Virus record (IMG/VR): IMGVR_UViG_3300017613_000539
Coordinates: 1 to 34,125 of that record
Length of the DNA: 34,125 nt
Strand: one strand, 5' to 3'
From: a virus
A model generated the notes under the pieces. The model searched no databases. It saw only the letters and a program-made list of their open reading frames with translations, and was not told the origin of the DNA. A program made the position numbers and the translations under genes. Of the stretch, positions 1 to 9,151 are shown in pieces; within the stretch, counting starts at the first letter, position 1, and every line of letters starts with the position of its first letter.

Positions 1-174
1 ACCGGAGATGTTATATATTCTCGTATAAGTACTCAGTGCAGAATCAAACAGAATTTATTTGCCAGGGTAAAGGGAAGATTAATTGCTGAAAGTAAGTTAC
101 ACTTATCAGCTACAATCACGAACCACTTACATTCTACTGTCAAAAGAACACTAGGAGCCACAATATGTCCATGA
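1..174 (+). CDS. 3' end of an unidentified phage gene (partial)
   Basis: The first forward frame is open from the window edge to a TGA at 172-174, giving 57 codons. The stop overlaps the start of the next gene (ATG 165) by 10 bases, a typical phage arrangement. The tail is basic, with alternating short hydrophobic and polar residues around RVKGRLIAESKLHLSATI, which looks like beta-strand or short-repeat structure. I do not recognise the family. Position next to tail and adaptor genes suggests a small structural or tail-completion protein, which is inference only. The start lies outside the window. The support is the open frame, sensible codons and the tight overlap with the next gene. Confidence 0.55.
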   Translation, partial: TGDVIYSRISTQCRIKQNLFARVKGRLIAESKLHLSATITNHLHSTVKRTLGATICP

Positions 175-500
175 CAGCTACATTAGTTCCCGGAGATGAT
201 ACTTCTTTTCCTGTAGAACTTGAAAAAGATCATGCTGCTTTTCTCATTAATGGCTCTGCCACTATCCTTGCAGCGGTAACAACCAAGAATAAGAACAAAG
301 TATTGATACCAGCAACAGCAGTTGTAGAGGCTGCTCCTGGTTCTGATTGGGCAAATAGTCTTGTTGTAGTAGAATTTACAGAAGCACAAACAGAATTAGT
401 CACTCACTTTGGTTCAGCATTACTTGAAATACAGGTGGATGATGGCGGTAAAACTACTTGGTTTGCGCCAATAACTATTATCAAGGGGACCATAGCATAA
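165..500 (+). CDS. Small beta-rich virion protein (111 aa), tail-associated
   Basis: The start at ATG 165 is supported by an AGGAG ribosome binding site at 153-157, seven bases upstream. The protein begins with a GDD-containing strand and alternates hydrophobic and polar residues throughout. It contains a DW near the middle and ends with a QVDDGGKTTWF strand followed by a short hydrophobic strand and KG. This pattern resembles the small beta-sandwich N-terminal domains of phage baseplate or tail-fibre proteins (BppU-like), but that is pattern recognition, not a search result. No signal peptide or membrane segment is seen. The stop TAA (498-500) overlaps the next ATG at 500, implying translational coupling to the adaptor-like protein. 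It probably sits at the tail, but its exact role is unknown. Confidence 0.75.
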   Translation: MSMTATLVPGDDTSFPVELEKDHAAFLINGSATILAAVTTKNKNKVLIPATAVVEAAPGSDWANSLVVVEFTEAQTELVTHFGSALLEIQVDDGGKTTWFAPITIIKGTIA

Positions 501-1207
501 TGTTATTATCTCAAATATTTGATCATCTTACTTATGGCGAGCTCTCTCAATTATCAATGGGAGGAGCACACGAATCAGGAATAGTTGATGAATCCTATCC
601 TGCAGTAGTCTCACATCTTAATCTTGGTTTAATTGAACTATACAAACGATTTCCTATTAAAGTTAAAACAATCGATATTCAGCAATATGCTGCTATTGAT
701 ACATATATTCTTGCTGCTGATTATGGACAAGCTGGTTCACAAGGAACACTATATCTTTTGGATGCAGCAGATCCTTTTGTGGATACTGTTCTTAAAATTG
801 AAAGCATTACTGATGATAAAGAAGAAACTGATGGTAAAGATTTACCCTTAAATGATTTTAATGATGAAGACAGCCTTCATACTGTTGCATATAATTCTTT
901 TAAAGTTCCAGAACCTGATGATATAACTATAATGACAGCCTCATTTAGAGCAGCACACGATATTATATCTGCTACGGATTTAGATCCAACAGTTGTAGAA
1001 GTACATATTCCTTACAGTTTATTAGAGGCTCTTATTTATTTTATGGCTAGTAGAGCTCATTCATCTGTCCCTTTGCTTGATGGACAAAATGAAGGTAATG
1101 TTTATTTACAAAAATTTGAAGCAAGTTGTAAAAAGGTTGAAGAATTGAGCCTTATTACTAATGACAATACTTCTAATGTAAGACCTTGGGTTAATGGATG
1201 GGTTTAA
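500..1207 (+). CDS. Head-tail or tail completion protein (235 aa)
   Basis: I place the start at ATG 500 rather than at an upstream in-frame ATG at 458. The 500 start gives a TAATG overlap with the preceding gene and has AAGGGGA about ten bases upstream, while the 458 start would add a tail overlapping conserved coding sequence. The N-terminus runs LLSQIFDHLTYGELSQLSMGG, then a YP and an alpha-helical LNLGLIELYKRFPIK stretch. This pattern occurs in head-tail completion or tail-tube adaptor proteins of large podoviruses, including N4-like and crAss-like phages (family recollection). The middle is acidic and the C-terminus is helical. It lies directly before the tail fibre with no gap, fitting a role in the portal-tail junction. 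N4 gp67 or a neighbour is the likely functional counterpart, but I cannot assign one firmly. Confidence 0.7.
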   Translation: MLLSQIFDHLTYGELSQLSMGGAHESGIVDESYPAVVSHLNLGLIELYKRFPIKVKTIDIQQYAAIDTYILAADYGQAGSQGTLYLLDAADPFVDTVLKIESITDDKEETDGKDLPLNDFNDEDSLHTVAYNSFKVPEPDDITIMTASFRAAHDIISATDLDPTVVEVHIPYSLLEALIYFMASRAHSSVPLLDGQNEGNVYLQKFEASCKKVEELSLITNDNTSNVRPWVNGWV

Positions 1208-4200
1208 ATGGGTACTAAAGGTGATACAGGTCCAGTAGGTCCTCGAGGATATCCTGGTCCCAGAGGTTTACCTCAAGTTGGTTCCAAAGGTGATACTGGT
1301 AACTCAGGGATAGTCTTAACAGACAATCTGGATGGTACTTTTACAATAAGTACCACTAATCCTCCTCAATCAATAACATTTTCTAATGGTGCTGCCGGAA
1401 ACACTCCAATATTGGGTGTGGATTACTTTGATGCTAATTCTGGTTCTTTTGTTTCTTATGTATATTGCCAAGTATTAAAAGGAGCAACAGCCCCCACTAT
1501 TACTAATGATACTGGTAGTTTTGATGGTACTACAGAAGTTATGCCTACTGGTCCTGGTGTTACATGGACTGATAACCCTGTATTTACAGAAGGATATACT
1601 ACATATGTATCCAAAAATAGATATATACATGATGCTACAACAGGTGGTGATGGTAGTTGGGCTTTAAAGAACTCAGCCTGGTCTACTCCTGTTATCTACA
1701 TTAATCCTCTTACAGATCCTCAAGTTAAGTTTACTTCTTATGCATTTATAAGAGCCACTACAGTACCAACTACACCTGAAGGCGGTGATTATATATCACC
1801 AACACCAACTACACCTGGTTGGTCAGATGGTGTTCCTGTAGGAATTGAGCCACTGTATATGAGTAAGCGTCTGTTTACATCAGATGGTTTAACTCCACAA
1901 GAAACTGGTTGGCATCCACCCGAATTGGTAGGACAATCTGGTTCTGGTACTAAACATCAATTTGGTCCTTCTAATACAGGTCCTTGGGATGATATACCTG
2001 AAAGTACTGATTCCTGGATGATTGTATGTACACAACAAGTCGATGGAACTTGGGTGTGTGATACAGGCAATCCTATACAAATTAAAGGAGAAACTGGATC
2101 ACAACTACAAGGAATGTTTAAAGCATATGCATTTAAACGATCAGAAACTGTATTAAATGAAAGACCAGAAGGAGGGTCTTTTTTAGCTCCTGCTCCTGTA
2201 GATAATATAGTTGTAGGATGGACAGAGAATATTCCAATAGGAACAGCAGATTTATATGTAAGTACTCGTTTATTTACTTCTGATGGGGCAGCCCCACAAG
2301 ATAGTCAATGGTCTATATCTCAATTATTTTCTGGTGAAGGAGGGGTAACTTATCGTATTGATGTAGATTCTCATGTTTTCTCTTTTGATGAAAATGATGC
2401 AAACCCTTTTCCAACTGAAATAAATCTTAGTGTTTTTAGGCAAAATGTAGCAGGTACTGTTGTATGGACTACTGTTCCAGCAGGTGTAGCCGCTACATTA
2501 ACACTATCTGGTACAGATGATGAAAATGCAGTATTAGATGCAACAGCTTTTGGTGTAAACCAAACAGTTAAATTAACAGCAACTACTGGAGTATATTCAG
2601 ATTCTGTCACAATAGTAAGAGTTAAAGATGGATTACAAGGTCCTGCCGGAGCAGCTACAGAAATACGTGAAGTAAGATTCGAATATGCCCCTGATGTTGC
2701 TGGCTCACCTGGTACTTGGCATGCTAAACCATTACTTGGTACTGATGTATGGATGAGAGAAGGTACTTTTTATGATGGTGTTCTTCAGGGATCATGGTCT
2801 GCAGGTACTCAAATAGTAGGTGATGATGGTACTGATGTTTGGACTGAGTTTCAATTTAGTGATAATGATAGTGATTGGCATTCTACCCAATTAGCTGATG
2901 ATGTTTATTTACAATCCAGGACAGTAACAGATGGAACTCCTGGCTCTTGGAGTGCAACAGTACACATTAGAGGTGATGATGGTGTAGATGGTAAGTATTT
3001 TGAAACATTATTTGCTAAAAGTCCTGTTGGAACTGCTCCTGTACATGATGCAACAAGTCCTGTATTTCCTGATTATGATAGAACAGTAGAAGATCCTGTA
3101 GGTTGGTCCACTGATCCTAATATCACTTTAACTGGTGATGAAGTAGTTTGGGCTATAAGTACTACTAAAAATCATGATGGAACATTAGATGTTAATTGGC
3201 CTGCTGTTGCTGTTCAATGGGGTGCTTTAACTCCTCAGAAAGGAACAGATTATACTGATGGTTTAGCAGGTGTGCATGTCAGTAAAATGTATAAATCAGG
3301 AGCTACAGCAGGAACATTACCTGCTGGTGGTTCATATACAGCTGCAGGTGGAGAAACAGGTGTAACAGCTAATGGTTGGTCTGATGATCCAATGTCTCCT
3401 CAAGCTGCTGGTGATTATATATGGGAAACTTTGCAGATCTATACTGCTTCTTTGGATGGAAATGGTGAGAATGTATATGCAGTTACAACTGCATGGACTA
3501 CTGCTATTAAATACGCATATATTCCTTCTCTTGGTACAGATTACTTTAATGGTGATACTGGTAATGAAGGTGATGGTCAATTTACCTCTTTTGTATTTAG
3601 AAATAGACCCAGAGGGATAGTTCCTTCAGCCCCTACCGGAGGATCTTATAATGGTGTTACTGAAACACTACCTACTAACTGGACAGATGATCCTCAAACA
3701 CCTGCGGGTGATGAAGTAACTTGGGTTTCCAAGCGTTTATACACATCAATAGATGGTGTATGGCAAACACCCCCAGCTTGGGGAACACCATCTATGTTTT
3801 CAGCAATGACTACTTTTACTGGTTATTTAACTAATGAAGCCTTCTTAGCACCTGCTGAATGGGATGGTTCTGCCCCTGTTCTAACTGGTTCTGGTGGTGG
3901 TTTTGAAACTTGGTATGGAGATGAAGAAGCAACAACTAATACAACATTCACAGTATCTGGTGGTAGTGTTAATGGTAGTTACCATGATTTAACTACTAAT
4001 GGTTTAACCATGCGTATTAATCAAACCACTGGTATATACCAGTTAATTGATAATGGTTGGACAGATGCAAGAGATAGTGAAGTTTTTGTATTAATGGCTA
4101 CTCATAATGATACTGGAGATATAGTTACTCTTAAGTATGTTATAGCTAAAGCTAAGCAAGGTTTTCAAGGAAATCCTGGTGCTGATGGCACTGACGGTGC

Positions 4201-6541
4201 AGATGCCACTACTTATTACACTTGGATTAAATATGCAGATGACGCAGCTGGTGCTGGTATAACTGATAGTCCTACTGGTAAGGCCTATTTAGGTATTGCT
4301 ACTAATAAAACATCACCAACAGAAAGTAATAATCCAGCAGATTATACTTGGCAAAAGTCTTTAGGTGATGATGGTGGACAAGGCATTCCTGGGGATGACG
4401 GAGCTGATGGTACAACTACTTATACTTGGGTTAAGTATGCTACTAATGCTACTGGGACTGCTGGTTTTAGTGATAATCCTACTGGTAGAGATTATATTGG
4501 ATTAGCATTTAATAAGACTACCCCAACTGAAAGCAATACCCCAGGTGATTATACTTGGAGTTTATATGTAGGTGCTGATGGTGTTCCGGGTGCTGATGGA
4601 TCTGATGGTAATGATGGTAATACTGTTGCTCAATTAACTATTTATCGAAGAGCTACCTCTACACCTTCCACTCCCAGTGGTGGTTCATATAATTTTGATA
4701 CAAATGTTTGTACAGCTCCCACAAATTGGTCTTCTACAATTCCTGGTGGAACTAACCCAATTTATGCCTGTATTGGTTTAGCTTCTATTGTAGGTACTTC
4801 AGGTACAGATTCCTCTATTCCATGGGGATCTCCAGAAGTAATTGTTCAGAATGGGGTTGATGGTGATACAGGAGCAGCAGGTAAATCGGTATTTCAAGCT
4901 ACTGTATTTAAGCGAGCTGCTTCAGCTCCGGGAACTCCTACAGGTGGTTCTTACAACTTTACAGCAAACACATTAACACCTCCTTCTACTTGGTTTATAG
5001 CACCTCCAGCAGGTACAGATCCTCTATATCAAGCACAAGGTACATTTGAAATAATAGGTACAACAGGAACAGATAGTACTACTACATGGTCTACTCCTGT
5101 TTTGTTTGTACAAGATGGTACTGATGGTGATGATGGTGATGATGGTACTAATGGTTCTGATGGTCTTGATGGGTCTGATGGTTTAAGTACTTATATGCCT
5201 ATCATATTTAGACGTTCTGTATCGCAACCAGCCACGCCTACAGGTGGTTCGTTTAATTTTGGTACGAATGTATTAAGTGTTCCTACTAATTGGTATGAGG
5301 AGCCTCCTGCAGGTACTGACCCTATGTATGCTTCAAGTGCTTTGGCTTCTATTGTAGGAGATACAGGCATAGATAGCTCATTGACATGGTCTACTCCTAA
5401 AATATTTACAGAACACGGAGATGATGGTATCGATGGAGAGCCTGGTGCTGATGCATTGACTATTCTTAATTATCATCAGAGTCATAACTTCCCTGCTGAT
5501 TCTAATGAAAATGTTACTGATTATTCTAACTCAGGTACAACCATTGAAGTATGGGAAGGAGAAACACAGTTACTTTATGATGGATCAGGTTCTTCAGCTA
5601 GTCGATGGGATGTAGGTGTTATTTCTGATGTAAATATTACTGTTGGCTCAGTTACAGATGGTGGTGCAGTTGCTAATGTAGGAAATCATAGCAATATAAC
5701 AGCGTTAACTGCTTTCATCACTTATCCTATTTATGGTAAAAGAGGAGATGGTACTGATTTCAGTGCTACTGTTACTCAGGTATTTAGTAAAGCTATTCAA
5801 GGACCTGCTGGAACATCACCTATTAATGTTACTTTAGCTGTAGATAATTCAAATATTTCTACTGATTCTGATGGTAATAATGGTGATTATACTCAAGCCA
5901 ATAATCTTATATTGGTTTATGTAGGTGCAGCTCAGATTGGTTATGATGGGGTAGGTACTGCTGATGGTAGTTTTAAAGTAACCCCTACTGGTACTAGTAT
6001 AACCTCTGGAGCTGTAAGTGATGGTGGATTATCAGCAATAGTAGCTGATCCAAGCAACATGACAGCAGATACGGCTAATATCAGCTTTCTCATTGAAGGA
6101 ACAGATCCTGATGGTAATACTTTTTCACTGACTAAAGTACAGCAATTTGTTAAAGTAAAAGCACCTCCTGGTCCACTAACATTTGCACATACTGCAAATA
6201 TTGGTGTTGATTTAGTTGTTACTTCTGAAGGAGGATCAATTACTATTAGATGGTATGCAGCAAGGGCTGCTTCAGGATGGTCTGGTAGTCCAGATCTCCC
6301 AGGTACATCATGTGAAGCTAATTTAAGAAGAAACGGTACAATAATAGAAACTATGCCATTAACTTTATTTACAGAGTCAGAACCAGGCTTTTGGACATGG
6401 AGTTTGAGTATGGCTACAGATACTTACGTAGACACACCAGGATCAGGTACTTGGAATTATGATATAACTATTACAAATTATAGTTCTGGTGATAGTTTAC
6501 ATACAAATAAGAGCTATATTAGTACAAGTGAACCAAGGTAG
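1208..6541 (+). CDS. Giant modular tail fibre / receptor-binding protein with collagen-like linkers (1777 aa)
   Basis: ATG 1208 follows the previous stop immediately. No strong ribosome binding site is visible, so reinitiation is likely. The N-terminal 35 residues are Gly-X-Y repeats (GDTGPVGPRGYPGPRG). A string of beta modules follows, each about 70-110 residues and most separated by short Gly-Asp linkers. There are repeated YxFxRxxxxPxxPxGGxY modules from about 1448 to 3820, Ig-like domains around 2350-2655 and 3830-4180, two tandem copies of a YTWxKYA module, and three tandem copies of a PTGGSYNF module. Two further Ig-like domains span 5450-6180, and a distinct C-terminal beta domain begins at about 6180. 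This is typical of phage host-range fibres. N4 gp65, the tail sheath and receptor-binding protein, occupies an equivalent part of the genome, but homology is not shown here. It probably binds the cell surface. Confidence 0.85.
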   Translation: MGTKGDTGPVGPRGYPGPRGLPQVGSKGDTGNSGIVLTDNLDGTFTISTTNPPQSITFSNGAAGNTPILGVDYFDANSGSFVSYVYCQVLKGATAPTITNDTGSFDGTTEVMPTGPGVTWTDNPVFTEGYTTYVSKNRYIHDATTGGDGSWALKNSAWSTPVIYINPLTDPQVKFTSYAFIRATTVPTTPEGGDYISPTPTTPGWSDGVPVGIEPLYMSKRLFTSDGLTPQETGWHPPELVGQSGSGTKHQFGPSNTGPWDDIPESTDSWMIVCTQQVDGTWVCDTGNPIQIKGETGSQLQGMFKAYAFKRSETVLNERPEGGSFLAPAPVDNIVVGWTENIPIGTADLYVSTRLFTSDGAAPQDSQWSISQLFSGEGGVTYRIDVDSHVFSFDENDANPFPTEINLSVFRQNVAGTVVWTTVPAGVAATLTLSGTDDENAVLDATAFGVNQTVKLTATTGVYSDSVTIVRVKDGLQGPAGAATEIREVRFEYAPDVAGSPGTWHAKPLLGTDVWMREGTFYDGVLQGSWSAGTQIVGDDGTDVWTEFQFSDNDSDWHSTQLADDVYLQSRTVTDGTPGSWSATVHIRGDDGVDGKYFETLFAKSPVGTAPVHDATSPVFPDYDRTVEDPVGWSTDPNITLTGDEVVWAISTTKNHDGTLDVNWPAVAVQWGALTPQKGTDYTDGLAGVHVSKMYKSGATAGTLPAGGSYTAAGGETGVTANGWSDDPMSPQAAGDYIWETLQIYTASLDGNGENVYAVTTAWTTAIKYAYIPSLGTDYFNGDTGNEGDGQFTSFVFRNRPRGIVPSAPTGGSYNGVTETLPTNWTDDPQTPAGDEVTWVSKRLYTSIDGVWQTPPAWGTPSMFSAMTTFTGYLTNEAFLAPAEWDGSAPVLTGSGGGFETWYGDEEATTNTTFTVSGGSVNGSYHDLTTNGLTMRINQTTGIYQLIDNGWTDARDSEVFVLMATHNDTGDIVTLKYVIAKAKQGFQGNPGADGTDGADATTYYTWIKYADDAAGAGITDSPTGKAYLGIATNKTSPTESNNPADYTWQKSLGDDGGQGIPGDDGADGTTTYTWVKYATNATGTAGFSDNPTGRDYIGLAFNKTTPTESNTPGDYTWSLYVGADGVPGADGSDGNDGNTVAQLTIYRRATSTPSTPSGGSYNFDTNVCTAPTNWSSTIPGGTNPIYACIGLASIVGTSGTDSSIPWGSPEVIVQNGVDGDTGAAGKSVFQATVFKRAASAPGTPTGGSYNFTANTLTPPSTWFIAPPAGTDPLYQAQGTFEIIGTTGTDSTTTWSTPVLFVQDGTDGDDGDDGTNGSDGLDGSDGLSTYMPIIFRRSVSQPATPTGGSFNFGTNVLSVPTNWYEEPPAGTDPMYASSALASIVGDTGIDSSLTWSTPKIFTEHGDDGIDGEPGADALTILNYHQSHNFPADSNENVTDYSNSGTTIEVWEGETQLLYDGSGSSASRWDVGVISDVNITVGSVTDGGAVANVGNHSNITALTAFITYPIYGKRGDGTDFSATVTQVFSKAIQGPAGTSPINVTLAVDNSNISTDSDGNNGDYTQANNLILVYVGAAQIGYDGVGTADGSFKVTPTGTSITSGAVSDGGLSAIVADPSNMTADTANISFLIEGTDPDGNTFSLTKVQQFVKVKAPPGPLTFAHTANIGVDLVVTSEGGSITIRWYAARAASGWSGSPDLPGTSCEANLRRNGTIIETMPLTLFTESEPGFWTWSLSMATDTYVDTPGSGTWNYDITITNYSSGDSLHTNKSYISTSEPR
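4211..4618 (+). repeat. Two tandem 204-bp fibre modules (YTWxKYA type)
   Basis: Two copies of 68 codons (4211-4414 and 4415-4618) each run from YTW(I/V)KYA through SPTG or NPTG, then NKTxPTESNxPxDYTW, to a Gly-Asp linker. The second copy starts exactly 204 bases after the first. The copies are clearly related but diverged, so this is an old in-frame duplication inside the fibre gene. Similar YTWIKYA domains occur in other phage fibres. Confidence 0.85.
4619..5449 (+). repeat. Three tandem fibre modules (PxGGSYNF type)
   Basis: Three successive modules start at about 4619, 4883 and 5183. Each has a basic-aromatic strand (YRRA, FKRA or FRRS), then P(S/T)GGS(Y/F)NF, a TxW, PPAGTDPxY or an equivalent, GxxGxDS, and WSTP or WGSP, ending in a Gly-Asp linker of varying length. 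More diverged relatives of the module lie further upstream in the same gene. The pattern points to growth of the fibre by in-frame module duplication. Confidence 0.85.
5114..5182 (+). repeat. GATGGT-rich collagen-like linker tract
   Basis: The stretch encodes 23 residues made almost entirely of Asp-Gly-X triplets, with GAT GGT or GAT GGG codons repeated. It is the longest of the Gly-Asp linkers in the fibre gene. Simple codon repeats like this are prone to slippage, so its length may vary between isolates. The same triplets appear in shorter form at most module boundaries. Confidence 0.8.
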
Positions 6542-6595
6542 TGTTATTTACTAATTTTAATGTATACTTAGCAACAATCAATTATAGGTAGGTTT

Positions 6596-8734
6596 ATGGA
6601 AACTATTAATCATCCAGAAGAAGAACGTAAAGAATCAGAAGTAGAGACTTCTCGTTTAACTGAATGGGCTAAAGAGCCAACAGTAGCTGAACTTAAACAA
6701 GACTATACTGATGCTAAAAGCGATGTAGATGAGCATATAGCCAAAGTTGATGTTTGGTTGGATAACCTCAATGTAACTGGTGCAGCTAAGCGTAAAAAAA
6801 CAAAAAAGAGATCAGCTATAGTTCCTAAATTAATCCGTAAACAAGCAGAATGGCGTTATGCTTCCTTATCAGAACCTTTTCTTAGTACAGAAGATATATT
6901 TAATGCAGATCCTATTACTTTTGAAGACAAAAAAGCAGCAATACAAAATGGTTTAGTATTAAATAACCAATTTAACACAAAAATCAATAAGATCGCTTTT
7001 ATCGATGAATACGTAAGAACCGCTGTAGACGAAGGAACCGTAATAGTCCGTGTTGGTTGGGACTTTCAAGAAGCAGAAGTAGAAGTTCCCAGTTTTGTAA
7101 TGCAACCTGTACAAGATCCTCAAGTATTTGAACAGCTCCAACAAGAAATAATGAAATCTCAGGAAATGGGTGTACCACTAACTCCTGAAGTAGATGAAGC
7201 AATTCAAATAAGCATGCAAACAGGTGTTCCACATATACCAGTGCAACAAGGTACTCATATGGAACTAAAGACAATCAAAAATTGTCCTACTGTTGAAGTA
7301 TGTGATTATAAAAGTATGAGTATTGACCCATTATGTAAAGGGGATATATCTAAAGCTGGTTTCGTTATATATGACTTTGAAACATCATTAGCTGAATTAC
7401 AAAAAGCAAGTAAATACCATAATTTAGATCAAATCAATTTTGAAGAAAACAATATACTTGCTGCCCCAGATCATGAAGAAGAAAGTGACTTTAATTTTAA
7501 AGATAAGCCCAGGAAGAAATTTGTAGCGCATGAATATTGGGGATATAGAGATATTGATGGAAACGGGATGGTTAAACCCATTGTAGCCACATATGTTGGT
7601 AATACAATGATTCGATTAGAAGAAAACCCCTTCCCTGACCAAGAACATCCTTTTGTAACTGTACAATACCTACCTGTAAGGAAATCTGTATATGGCGAAC
7701 CTGATGGTGAGCTGCTTGAAGATAATCAACAAATTATTGGAGCAGTTACTCGAGGTATGATTGATATCATGGCTCGTAGTGCTAATGGACAAACAGGTAT
7801 TCGTAAAGATGCTTTAGACCTTACTAATAAGCGTAAATACGATAAGGGAGAAGACTATGAGTTCAACGCCCAGGTTGACCCGAGACAAGCTTTTTTCATG
7901 CACACTTTCCCTGAAATACCTCGTTCCGCTGAATTTATGCTTGGAATGCAGAACGCAGAAGCAGAATCTATGTCGGGAGTTAAGGCCTTTACGGGAAATG
8001 AAGGAATCAACGGTAGAGCTCTTGGAGCAACAGCCACAGGGATCAAATCAGCTTTAGATGCTACTTCTAAGCGTGAGTTAGGCATTCTCAGACGATTAGC
8101 TGAAGGCATAAAGAAGATAGGTCGTAAAGTTGTCAGTATGAATGGTGAATTCCTGGATGAAGAAGAAGTAATCCGAATTACTAATGATGAGTTTGTAAAA
8201 GTACGCAGAGATGATTTAGAAGGTAATTTTGATCTTCGACTTACTATCTCAACGGCTGAAGCCGACAACCAAAAAGCAGAAGAACTTGCTTTTATGTTGC
8301 AAACTACTGGTCAAACAATGGGACCGGAGTTCGCACAAATAATTCTTTCAGATATAGCCAAGTTACGTAAAATGCCTGACCTGGCTAAAAGAATAGAACA
8401 ATATCAACCACAACCTGACCCAATTGAACAACAAATGAAAATGCTTGAGATGGAAAAAATCAAAGCAGAAATTGCTAAGTTATACTCTGATGCTAAAGAA
8501 AATGAAGCTGAAGCTGTACTCGATATGGCTAAAGCAGGTACTGAGCAAGCAAGAACAGCTAACTTAACAAGTGATACTGATTTAAAGAATTTAGACTTCG
8601 TGGAACAGGAATCTGGAGTTACTCAAGAAAGAGAACTACAGCAACACGGAGCTCAAGCCGAAGCCAATAAGGATCTAAAAGTTTTAGACCATATGCTAAA
8701 GGCCAATGAAAAACCGCCAGCTGCAAAAGTGTAG
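6596..8734 (+). CDS. Portal protein, N4 gp59-like (712 aa)
   Basis: The portal is the ring at one capsid vertex through which DNA is packaged and leaves. The call rests on length (N4's is about 763 residues), on its place ahead of scaffold and capsid genes, and on sequence features: a basic stretch KRKKTKKRSAIVPKLIRKQAEWR near residues 65-85, VKPIVATYVGNTMIRLEENPF with PFVTVQYLPV in the central region, and NGRALGATATGI with a following long helix in the crown or stem region. The last 120 residues are a Glu-, Lys- and Gln-rich helix resembling a portal barrel. AGGTAGG at 6586-6592 is the ribosome binding site. The gene starts a new block after a 54-base gap that may hold a promoter. No odd truncation is seen. 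Confidence 0.88.
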   Translation: METINHPEEERKESEVETSRLTEWAKEPTVAELKQDYTDAKSDVDEHIAKVDVWLDNLNVTGAAKRKKTKKRSAIVPKLIRKQAEWRYASLSEPFLSTEDIFNADPITFEDKKAAIQNGLVLNNQFNTKINKIAFIDEYVRTAVDEGTVIVRVGWDFQEAEVEVPSFVMQPVQDPQVFEQLQQEIMKSQEMGVPLTPEVDEAIQISMQTGVPHIPVQQGTHMELKTIKNCPTVEVCDYKSMSIDPLCKGDISKAGFVIYDFETSLAELQKASKYHNLDQINFEENNILAAPDHEEESDFNFKDKPRKKFVAHEYWGYRDIDGNGMVKPIVATYVGNTMIRLEENPFPDQEHPFVTVQYLPVRKSVYGEPDGELLEDNQQIIGAVTRGMIDIMARSANGQTGIRKDALDLTNKRKYDKGEDYEFNAQVDPRQAFFMHTFPEIPRSAEFMLGMQNAEAESMSGVKAFTGNEGINGRALGATATGIKSALDATSKRELGILRRLAEGIKKIGRKVVSMNGEFLDEEEVIRITNDEFVKVRRDDLEGNFDLRLTISTAEADNQKAEELAFMLQTTGQTMGPEFAQIILSDIAKLRKMPDLAKRIEQYQPQPDPIEQQMKMLEMEKIKAEIAKLYSDAKENEAEAVLDMAKAGTEQARTANLTSDTDLKNLDFVEQESGVTQERELQQHGAQAEANKDLKVLDHMLKANEKPPAAKV

Positions 8735-8805
8735 TTGGCACAATCCTGAGCACATAAGCTCTACTATTCTACAGGTAATGCTGGGAGACACACGAGGAAG
8801 ATAAA

Positions 8806-9150
8806 ATGAGTGAACAAGACATAGAAACTATTGAATTGGGTATTGATCAAGCCCGTAATCAAATTAACAATATGGAAGCATTCCATAGATTGGCTCAAAA
8901 TACTGATTTCAAAACAGTTATTGAAAAAGGTTATTTTGAAAAAGAAGCCAGTAGGCTCGTCTTACTTAAAGCAGATTCAAACCTGCAAGAAGACGTACAC
9001 CAAAAGGCTATTATGTATTCAATAGATGCTATTGGGCATTTTCGTCAATACCTAATGACTATAAACCAGTTAGGACAAATGGCTACTAAGGCATTAGCAG
9101 ATGATGAGGCTACTCGAGAAGCCCTTCTTGCAGAAGATATGGTGAACTAA
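8806..9150 (+). CDS. Small conserved helical protein between portal and scaffold (114 aa)
   Basis: GAGGAAG at 8794-8800 is a strong ribosome binding site five bases before ATG 8806. The protein is largely alpha-helical, with FHRLAQNTDFKTVIEKGYF followed by EASRLVLLKAD in the middle. This is a recognisable pattern in small proteins coded next to portal and scaffold genes of several podovirus groups. No enzyme motif or membrane segment is present. Its position matches N4 gp58, whose function I do not know. The stop is one base from the start of the scaffold gene, so the two are probably co-translated. A 71-base gap separates it from the portal. Confidence 0.75.
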   Translation: MSEQDIETIELGIDQARNQINNMEAFHRLAQNTDFKTVIEKGYFEKEASRLVLLKADSNLQEDVHQKAIMYSIDAIGHFRQYLMTINQLGQMATKALADDEATREALLAEDMVN

Positions 9151-9151
9151 G

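Noticed and set aside
458-499. Upstream ATG 458 as start of the adaptor protein
   Set aside because: The extra residues overlap the previous gene in another frame. ATG 500 gives a typical TAATG overlap and has a ribosome binding site.
6542-6595. TATACT at 6563-6568 as a sigma70 -10 element before the portal gene
   Set aside because: No acceptable -35 hexamer lies 16-18 bases upstream, and TATACT occurs often by chance in AT-rich DNA. A late promoter here remains possible but is not supported.
7855-8268. 137-residue minus-strand frame inside the portal gene
   Set aside because: It lies wholly inside a well-supported gene, has no ribosome binding site evidence or recognisable domain, and would be antisense to the late operon.
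8735-8805. TTGGCA at 8735 and TACTAT as a promoter before the 114-aa gene
   Set aside because: The spacer is 21 bases, too long for a typical sigma70 promoter. The small GAGC/GCTC hairpin at 8748-8761 is only four base pairs.
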